From contig CAIYID010000003.1 in the NCBI GenBank assembly GCA_903926205.1, positions 1 to 64,000 of the forward strand: a stretch of DNA of 64,000 bases, given 5' to 3'. Of the stretch, positions 58,221 to 64,000 are shown in pieces. Within the stretch, counting starts at the first letter, position 1, and each line of letters opens with the position of its first letter. A program made the translations under genes and the position numbers. The stretch comes from an uncultured Bdellovibrionales bacterium (GTDB lineage: Bacteria > Bdellovibrionota > Bdellovibrionia > Bdellovibrionales > Bdellovibrionaceae). A model generated the notes under the pieces. The model worked only from the letters and a program-made list of their open reading frames with translations. It searched no databases and was not told the origin of the DNA.

Positions 58221-59910
58221 AGTTTTAAATGGTCCTCAAGCGGGTGATATTTTTCCTCTTAAAGAGGGTAAAATTCGTATAGGTCGAGCTCCCGGTGTTG
58301 ATTTACAACTGAATGCCAACGGGATATCTAAGGAACATTTGGAAATCACCGTCATAGGTGAAAAATTATTATTCACGGATTTGAATTCTTCTAATGGAAC
58401 TTTTCTTAACGGCACGAAGGTAAAAGGTGGAGCTCTTAAATTAGGTGATAAATTAGGACTTCATAACACGATTGTTGATATTGTCGTTATGAATGAGATA
58501 CCAGTGGCGCGTGGATCACAACAAAAAAAGCTGATGCAGCCTTCATCATCTAAATATTTTCCAGAAAAAGAGGGTTCTGCTGTTCCGGCTGTTATTTCTC
58601 GATCACCAGCAATTCATCAGCACGTCTCCCAAGTTCCTGTTCCACAAGAGAGCTATTTTGGAAATGGACAGTATCCAATAATGTCTGATCAAGATGGTGG
58701 TTTACCACCAGCAACTGCCGTACCAAAAAATTTCTCGGAAAAATTTAGTGATTCAATTGAAGAAAAAATTATGCCAGGTTTTTATCAATTAACAGAGCAG
58801 TTTGATTTTCGAATTGTTTTGATGGGTTTTGTTGGCGCTTATGTGATTATGATCACCTTGATGACTATGCTTCCAATGAAGCAGATCACAGCCGATAGTA
58901 TCTCGATCGAAAGTAGACGCCGAGCGGTCACGGTGGCTCGGTCTTTGGCTCGAGGTAATGAAAAGGTTATTCGTAGTGGTGACATGGCGAATTTCTCTGT
59001 TGATTATGCGATACGCGAAGATGGTGTTGATGATGTTTATGTAATTTCAAAGGAAGGCCGTATTCTGGCTCCAGGAGATCGTGCTGGAAGTGCGCCGAAG
59101 GAACTCGGATTTTTTAAAAATACAGTGTTAAAGGCCGGTGCTCATGAATCTTCTTCTGAATTTGGAGACGGAAAAGTTGGAGCGGCGGTTCCAATTTTGG
59201 GTTACGATCCTGAGCTTCAGCAAAATATCGCAAAGGCCTACGGCATCGTTATTTATAATCAGGGCAGCTTACAAATGGATGATGGGCGAGTTCTCAGTCT
59301 ATTCATTCAAATGTTAGCCCTTGCTCTTGTCTCCGGCGGCGTCTTATTTTTCTTCCTCTATAAAATGGTTGAGTATCCTTATCAGCAATTAAATAAAGAA
59401 CTGGAGTCAGCTCTTCGAGATAAGCGAGAATCCACGCAAATCAAAGTGAAAATACCCGTGTTGCAGTCCATGTTGACGAACCTTAACAGTTTATTGGCTC
59501 GTGCGGCGACTTCGACTTTCGGTCAAACAAGAGGTGACCTTGGAGCGGGATCAAAGAACGACGAGTATTTTAATCTTTTACAGCTGATTGGATTTCCAGC
59601 GCTACTCATTGATGCCAAAGGTGTTATTCTCAAAGGTAATGCCGCCTTTCCGGCAACGACAGGAATTTCCCTGATGAATATTGAAAATCAAAAACTTTCG
59701 GCAATTCCAGATCAAGCCATGCAGAAAAATTTTACGGAGCTAATGCAGATTGCGTCAGCGATGACGTCACAATTGGCGAAGGACTCTTTAGAAATCAGCG
59801 GAACTAAGTTTGCGACAAGTTGTCAGGCGGCAACGACGGCGACTGGCGAAGTGGACTGTTACTTTATAACGATTTCACCAATGGAAAGTATTGAAGGGCA
59901 AGCTGCATGA
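58207..59910 (+). CDS. FHA-domain membrane sensor
   Basis: This is a 567-residue protein. A cytoplasmic FHA domain at about 5-95 (GKIRIGRAPG...ISKEHLEI...LNSSNGTFLNG) binds phosphothreonine peptides. Two membrane helices follow, IVLMGFVGAYVIMITLMTML near 210 and FIQMLALALVSGGVLFFFLY near 380, flanking a periplasmic sensor of about 140 residues (VDDVYVISKEGRILAPG...GAAVPILGY). A HAMP-like coil and a PAS-like domain (FPALLIDAKGVILKGNAAF) finish it. No kinase or cyclase domain is present. ATG 58207 has GGAG nine bases upstream; a TTG at 58192 is less likely. It overlaps the next FHA gene in ATGA. Confidence 0.82.
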   Translation: MWAIRVLNGPQAGDIFPLKEGKIRIGRAPGVDLQLNANGISKEHLEITVIGEKLLFTDLNSSNGTFLNGTKVKGGALKLGDKLGLHNTIVDIVVMNEIPVARGSQQKKLMQPSSSKYFPEKEGSAVPAVISRSPAIHQHVSQVPVPQESYFGNGQYPIMSDQDGGLPPATAVPKNFSEKFSDSIEEKIMPGFYQLTEQFDFRIVLMGFVGAYVIMITLMTMLPMKQITADSISIESRRRAVTVARSLARGNEKVIRSGDMANFSVDYAIREDGVDDVYVISKEGRILAPGDRAGSAPKELGFFKNTVLKAGAHESSSEFGDGKVGAAVPILGYDPELQQNIAKAYGIVIYNQGSLQMDDGRVLSLFIQMLALALVSGGVLFFFLYKMVEYPYQQLNKELESALRDKRESTQIKVKIPVLQSMLTNLNSLLARAATSTFGQTRGDLGAGSKNDEYFNLLQLIGFPALLIDAKGVILKGNAAFPATTGISLMNIENQKLSAIPDQAMQKNFTELMQIASAMTSQLAKDSLEISGTKFATSCQAATTATGEVDCYFITISPMESIEGQAA

Positions 59911-60938
59911 GTGCTGCACCGGTTTTAAGTAAAGTGAGAAAAGTTTCACTCGAGGTGGCTTCTGGTCCTCTTAAAGGTGAAGTCTTTCATTTTACAAAAC
60001 CACTTATTCTTATTGGACGTGGTTTAGAGAACGATCTTGTGCTTGAAACAGACACAAAAATTAGTCGCATGCATATTGAAATTCGGCAGAATAATGGATT
60101 GATAACAATTCACAATGTGACTGAAAAAAACACGGCATTAATAAATGGACAATTGATTAAAACGGCGTCCATTGATGTCGCCATTCGTTTGCTTATCGGA
60201 GACACAGAGCTTTTTGTGCGTCCGGATGTTCCGTCGAGGCCCGCGTCGCAACAACGACAACTGGTTGGATCGAACAATGTGATGACCGCCTTGAAAGAGG
60301 CTCCGGTGATGGCCTCTCATAACAACCCTTATTCTTATCAGAGCACTTCTGTTGCAGGAAATTCTCAAGCCTATAAGAGTCCTCAGATACCTAACGAAAA
60401 AAAATCAAAATTATTATTCTATGCTATTATTGGTGTTGTTATATTGATCGGAGCTTTGCTGACTTCACAGCAGGTTTCAAAAAGCAGAAAAAATTTGCAA
60501 ATAAAAACCACTGAGCAAGTGGAAACAGAAGTAAAATTAGCAACAGAAACGGCGGAGGAGATCGAGCAAAAAATGAAAGCTCAAGGCGTTGATAGTCGAA
60601 GTTATCAAATGGCCCAGCAGCAGTATGTTCGTGGTTTCCGTGATTATAACCAAGGCCAATATTCTCGGGCGATTCACGAACTAAGTGCTGCCGTGACCTA
60701 TTATCCGCAACACGATTTGGCTCGGCGATATTATGCTATGGCCAAGAGGAAGCTCGACGAATTGGTTCGAATGGAACTTGATTTGGGCCAAAGATATCGA
60801 GGACAGCATAGCTATCGAATGTGCGTGGCCTCTTTCAAAAAAGTCATTATACTGTTAGACGATCTAGAAGATAAAACTTCAAAGGAAGCACAACAATTAA
60901 TGAATGAGTGTGAATCGCAGCAAAAAGAACATTATTAA
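59907..60938 (+). CDS. FHA-TM-TPR protein
   Basis: This 343-residue protein has an N-terminal FHA domain (LILIGRGLENDLVLETDTKISRMHIEI, about 20-100), a Pro/Gln-rich linker, one membrane helix (LLFYAIIGVVILIGALLTS, about 168-186), and a C-terminal periplasmic TPR-like region (RGFRDYNQGQYSRAIHELSAAVTYYPQHDLARRYYAMAKRKLDEL). The FHA would bind phosphorylated partners inside, and the TPR part could contact assembly proteins outside. It is translationally coupled to the previous gene. Confidence 0.82.
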   Translation: MSAAPVLSKVRKVSLEVASGPLKGEVFHFTKPLILIGRGLENDLVLETDTKISRMHIEIRQNNGLITIHNVTEKNTALINGQLIKTASIDVAIRLLIGDTELFVRPDVPSRPASQQRQLVGSNNVMTALKEAPVMASHNNPYSYQSTSVAGNSQAYKSPQIPNEKKSKLLFYAIIGVVILIGALLTSQQVSKSRKNLQIKTTEQVETEVKLATETAEEIEQKMKAQGVDSRSYQMAQQQYVRGFRDYNQGQYSRAIHELSAAVTYYPQHDLARRYYAMAKRKLDELVRMELDLGQRYRGQHSYRMCVASFKKVIILLDDLEDKTSKEAQQLMNECESQQKEHY

Positions 60939-60972
60939 GAAGGATTAAGAGTAAAGAGGGATAACCACCAAG

Positions 60973-63009
60973 ATGGCGCATTTAAAGGTCATTAAAGAAA
61001 GTGTAACGGTACAAGAGCTAGATCTTGATCCGCAGCAGACCTATTTGGCAGGAAGGGGTGAGACTTGCCAAATTCCTTTAGACCCCGAGCCAGGTATTTC
61101 TCGTCATCACTTACAAATAGCTTGCACGAAAAATGGTTGGAAACTCGAAGTGTTATCTCGCTATGGCGAGCTTTATGTTGATGGACAAAAAGCTCCTGGA
61201 ATTACAATGACGACGCAAACTAAGTTTTCCGTTCCTCCCTATGATTTCGAATTTTCAACCGACGGTTCCGAATTTGAATCTGCTGGCGACGGACAAAGTG
61301 ATCTTGAGCGCACGGTGGTTTCGATTTTGCCAAGTGCGGCTTATTTAAAATTGGTCGATGCCACAGGTAAGGTTCGTCAAGTTTTTCGTCTGGAAGGTGA
61401 AGCTTGGATCGGCGGTCGTGATGTCACTAGTAATCTGTTTATCGATAATCCTAAAATCAGCCGTAAACAATTTGAACTTTATCGTGAGGGAGAGAGTTAT
61501 TATATTCGCGATATGGGAAGTTCCAATGGAACCCTTGTTAATGGACAAGGAATTTCTCAAAACGAATGGACACAATTAGACAGCGGGGATGTCATCACTG
61601 TTGTTGATTGGACTTTGCAATTCGAATTAAAGGATGCCTCTTTTCAAGACCGAATTAGTGCTGTTGAGGCTCATTTACAAGGAGCTTCTATTATCGATCA
61701 AGAAGCCCCTTCTTTTGAAAGCGATTTTGGACAAGTAACAAATTATGGGTCGATTCCGAATGAGCAAGAGTTACCGCCGCCACCCGGAGTTCAAAATGAT
61801 TTTTCAGGCGACTCTTCACAAGGCACGGACTCCCCAGACTTGCAATTTACAACTTATGACCAACAAATGCCCCCACCACCGAATTCACCGCTCGGTTTTG
61901 CCGAAGGGAATACGGCTCTGGGAGCTGAAGGTCAGATCTCATCAAAAAATAAATTCAGTGCTAAACTAAATCCAGTCAGAATAATTATTCTTTTATTAAT
62001 TGTCGGCGCTGGAATTTATGCCTTTATGGAAAACTCTACGACTGATGAAGTAAAGCCAGCAGCGGTGAAGCAAAAAAATCCTTTCGATAATTTAAGTCCA
62101 GAAGATCAGCAAATGGTTATGCAAGCCTATAAGGCAGCAAATACACGGATGGAGCGTCGGGAATTTGCAGAGGCTTTGCAGGAAATCGCACGAATCAAAG
62201 AAAAAATTCCGGTTTATGAAGAATCAAATAATCTAGAAAAAACAGCGAAGGCCGGCCTTGCACAAATGGAAGATATTAAACGTGAAGAGCAGTTGGAAAA
62301 AGAAAAAGCTGAGATGGAAGAGAAAATTCAGAAACAAGTGGCCGAATGTCAAAAGCAGCTCGATCCAAAAACTTCGACTGTTGAGTCGGTAGAAAGTTGT
62401 TTAGCGCCAGTTATTCCGCTCAATCCTGAACATCCAGCAATTGTTAGCCTCAAGGCTCAGGTTGAAAAATTTGCTACCGACAAAAAAATTAGCGATGAAA
62501 AGAAAAAAGAGCACTCGGAAGATGTGGCTAAACTTCGCGCCCTTTATGAAAAAGCTGTCGCCATTGAAAAAAGAGAAAATTTATTTGATGCGATTAAGGC
62601 TTATGAGAATGTAGAACACTCGAAGCACACGGATCCTGGAGGTCTGAAGGCCAAAGCAACTAGAGCAAGGGTAGCTATCATTACAAAAATGGCAAAAAAC
62701 CAAAAAGAACTAGAAGAACAGGCCGATCAATTTACAAAAGAAGGAAAATTTCGTGAAGCAGTTATCGCTTTAAAAAAAGCTCTAAAGATTAACCCAGATA
62801 ATGAAGTTGTAAAAGGTCATTTGGCACAGTCGATGTTAGATCTTCATAAGCAATTACAAGTTGTATATCAAGAATCCATTTTGGATGAAAGCGTTGGTGA
62901 TGTCGAAACGGCCAAGGGAAAATGGAAAAAAATCATCGATCAAAGTTTATCTGGAGAAGATTATTTCGAAAAAGCTCGATTCAAGTTGAAGAAATACGGA
63001 GTGTTGTAA
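60973..63009 (+). CDS. tandem FHA-TM-TPR protein
   Basis: This 678-residue protein has two FHA domains, at about 15-90 (YLAGRGETCQIPL...ISRHHLQI) and 130-215 (WIGGRDVTSNLFIDNPKISRKQFELY...GSSNGTLVNG). A Pro/Gly-rich linker leads to a membrane helix (VRIIILLLIVGAGIYAFM, about 336-353) and a long helical C-terminus with coiled coil and TPR segments (KEGKFREAVIALKKALKINPDNE). The layout is that of the neighbouring protein with a second FHA added, which suggests duplication and divergence. A GAGGG site lies 12 bases upstream. Its stop overlaps the start of the PP2C-like gene. Confidence 0.82.
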   Translation: MAHLKVIKESVTVQELDLDPQQTYLAGRGETCQIPLDPEPGISRHHLQIACTKNGWKLEVLSRYGELYVDGQKAPGITMTTQTKFSVPPYDFEFSTDGSEFESAGDGQSDLERTVVSILPSAAYLKLVDATGKVRQVFRLEGEAWIGGRDVTSNLFIDNPKISRKQFELYREGESYYIRDMGSSNGTLVNGQGISQNEWTQLDSGDVITVVDWTLQFELKDASFQDRISAVEAHLQGASIIDQEAPSFESDFGQVTNYGSIPNEQELPPPPGVQNDFSGDSSQGTDSPDLQFTTYDQQMPPPPNSPLGFAEGNTALGAEGQISSKNKFSAKLNPVRIIILLLIVGAGIYAFMENSTTDEVKPAAVKQKNPFDNLSPEDQQMVMQAYKAANTRMERREFAEALQEIARIKEKIPVYEESNNLEKTAKAGLAQMEDIKREEQLEKEKAEMEEKIQKQVAECQKQLDPKTSTVESVESCLAPVIPLNPEHPAIVSLKAQVEKFATDKKISDEKKKEHSEDVAKLRALYEKAVAIEKRENLFDAIKAYENVEHSKHTDPGGLKAKATRARVAIITKMAKNQKELEEQADQFTKEGKFREAVIALKKALKINPDNEVVKGHLAQSMLDLHKQLQVVYQESILDESVGDVETAKGKWKKIIDQSLSGEDYFEKARFKLKKYGVL

Positions 63010-63692
63010 TGAAAATCGATTCTCGGATCATTTCCGGATCAGACTTGTTTCGTCCACAACCAACGGTATTTCAGTCTGAGGATGGTAATACGATCGGCGT
63101 TATCACCAATTGGGGGGGGGCGGCCGCGACTCAAATTGTAACAGAAAAAATTAAATCTGCGTTGGCTCCAAAATTTTTTGATCCTGACGAAACTCAAGTG
63201 AAAAGGACTTCAAATAAAAAAAAGGAATATCCAATAGAATGGAAATTAGCAGAAGCCTTACGCCTTGCTAACGAGGAACTTTTTCGCGTTGAAAATGAGA
63301 AATTATGGAAAACTGTTATCGAGGCTACTGTGATTCATGTCGATCGAAGTGTACTCTATTGGGCGCAAGCGGGAGTGCCTCATTTGCTCATTTCATCCAA
63401 TACAGCAACAGGAAGTGAAGCACAGTTTCTTTCCGTGAGCGTGGACCCGTCTTTTGTTTTTAATCAACCAAGTCCACTTCCCATGTCAGGATTAGGCTTA
63501 GATCTTTTTCCCAACGTAAACTCTGGTTCTGTTGTGGTGAGGCCAGGATTAAAAATTGCGTTATTGAGTGTCGCGGGAAGAGCCTTGCCTTTATTGAGTC
63601 AAACTCCATTTTCCGTTAACGATTTTGCAGATGCAATTTCATTTTCATTTCCTCAACAGCCAGCTTGGGTGGCGGTGACAGAAGTTTACTGA
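63009..63692 (+). CDS. PP2C-like protein lacking metal ligands (pseudophosphatase)
   Basis: This 227-residue protein aligns by eye with PP2C-type phosphatases but has lost the metal-binding aspartates. The motif-2 region DGMGG reads TNWGGA. The helix LAEALRLANEELF and the strand LYWAQAGVPHLLI correspond to AN--L and GDSR. The usual C-terminal SDG segment reads RPGLKIALLSVAGRALPLLS. Without these residues it cannot be an ordinary Mg/Mn phosphatase, so it may instead bind phosphoproteins or FHA partners. It starts inside the stop of the double-FHA gene (TAATG). It contains a G9 tract at 63112-63120. Confidence 0.55.
   Translation: MKIDSRIISGSDLFRPQPTVFQSEDGNTIGVITNWGGAAATQIVTEKIKSALAPKFFDPDETQVKRTSNKKKEYPIEWKLAEALRLANEELFRVENEKLWKTVIEATVIHVDRSVLYWAQAGVPHLLISSNTATGSEAQFLSVSVDPSFVFNQPSPLPMSGLGLDLFPNVNSGSVVVRPGLKIALLSVAGRALPLLSQTPFSVNDFADAISFSFPQQPAWVAVTEVY
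63112..63120 (+). repeat. G9 homopolymer inside the PP2C-like gene
   Basis: Nine consecutive G encode the W-G-G part of the altered motif in the pseudophosphatase and are followed by CGGCCGC. Such a run is unusual in this AT-rich sequence and can slip during replication, which would shift the frame and switch the gene off. Confidence 0.7.
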
Positions 63693-64000
63693 GCCAAATG
63701 AAGGCGAGCCACGCGGGGATGATGCAAAGCCAATTCGAACGTTAAGTGTTCTGCGGTTTTTCGTTCTGAAATATTCCAAATTTCATTTAAATGACTATTT
63801 GTGATAGAGAGTAAAGAAAAAAGAGTTTCATCTCTCAAAATTTGAGTTATTTTTTTTCGAAAATAATCTTTATTATGTTGGTCTGCAGCTTCCGAGGACT
63901 CAGTTTGATTGTCAACGAAGGTGCTAGCGAAATCCGAGAGTATCAAGGTGTTACGATTTGGACACAGACGACGTTCTTCTTGAGATGGTATTTTTACATC
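63686..64000 (-). CDS. partial gene, C-terminal part, cut by the window edge
   Basis: The minus-strand frame is open from the right edge of the window (64000) to a stop at 63686, giving at least 104 residues. It reads DVKIPSQEERRLCPNRN at the upstream end and ends in a helical stretch LTFELALHHPRVARLHLAQ. A TTG at 63946 is not needed as a start because the frame continues past the edge. No family was recognised. It converges with the PP2C-like gene with a seven-base overlap. Confidence 0.55.
   Translation of the reverse strand, partial: DVKIPSQEERRLCPNRNTLILSDFASTFVDNQTESSEAADQHNKDYFRKKITQILRDETLFSLLSITNSHLNEIWNISERKTAEHLTFELALHHPRVARLHLAQ

Overview
This window looks like chromosomal DNA from a predatory bacterium of the Bdellovibrionota (Bdellovibrio-like). 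The evidence is the DivIVA-ProC-YggS gene order, a trimeric-fibre type adhesin with an S74 chaperone tail, many lipoproteins and very large exported repeat proteins, a Tad/FHA locus and a MotAB pair. Base composition looks AT-rich by eye, lower than expected for B. bacteriovorus HD100, so a lower-GC relative is more likely. This is inference; no rRNA gene is present. I see no tRNA, rRNA, CRISPR array, insertion sequence or prophage. No gene-free stretch exceeds about 250 bases.

Layout. 0.1-9.1 kb: metabolic and envelope genes (SelO-like protein, ATP-grasp protein, 2-Cys peroxiredoxin, exonuclease III, FxsA, penicillin-binding transpeptidase, TetR regulator, and a urate-oxidase-like membrane protein beside a cytochrome c lipoprotein). 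9.2-12.9 kb: a sigma-54-type promoter candidate and 5' stem-loop ahead of a small exported protein, a small lipoprotein and a 958-aa fibre with a C-terminal S74 autochaperone. 13-17 kb: a membrane domain of an LTA-synthase-like protein without its catalytic part, a trypsin-like lipoprotein protease, and a minus-strand LysM / barrel-like / STAS-zinc-ribbon operon. 17.3-20.9 kb: a 1192-aa coiled coil with 109-residue tandem repeats. 21-37.3 kb: three giant lipoproteins in one apparent operon (Ig-like plus NHL propeller, FG-GAP, and Ig-like plus FN3).

37.4-43.7 kb holds the most interesting locus: a PEGA/TPR lipoprotein, a one-piece protein with a FliF-like periplasmic part and a FliG-like cytoplasmic part, a small outer-membrane-type protein, MotA, MotB and a GYF_2 membrane protein. 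No other flagellar gene is near. It could encode a rotor-stator machine separate from the flagellum, possibly linked to the adhesin-like lipoproteins next to it.

43.7-50 kb: a lipase-like hydrolase, a PilZ-like protein, and a minus-strand set of M14 peptidase, histidine kinase and NtrC-type regulator with a 26-bp perfect palindrome before the regulator. 50-53.3 kb: glmU-glmS for UDP-GlcNAc supply. 53.3-56.9 kb: a minus-strand housekeeping run (YggU-like, DivIVA, ProC, YggS, GNAT, Maf). 57-63.7 kb: a plus-strand Tad-type operon of TadC, a DUF192 protein, three FHA-domain membrane proteins (four FHA domains in all) and a PP2C-like protein that has lost its metal-binding aspartates and carries a G9 tract. 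The right edge cuts a minus-strand gene.
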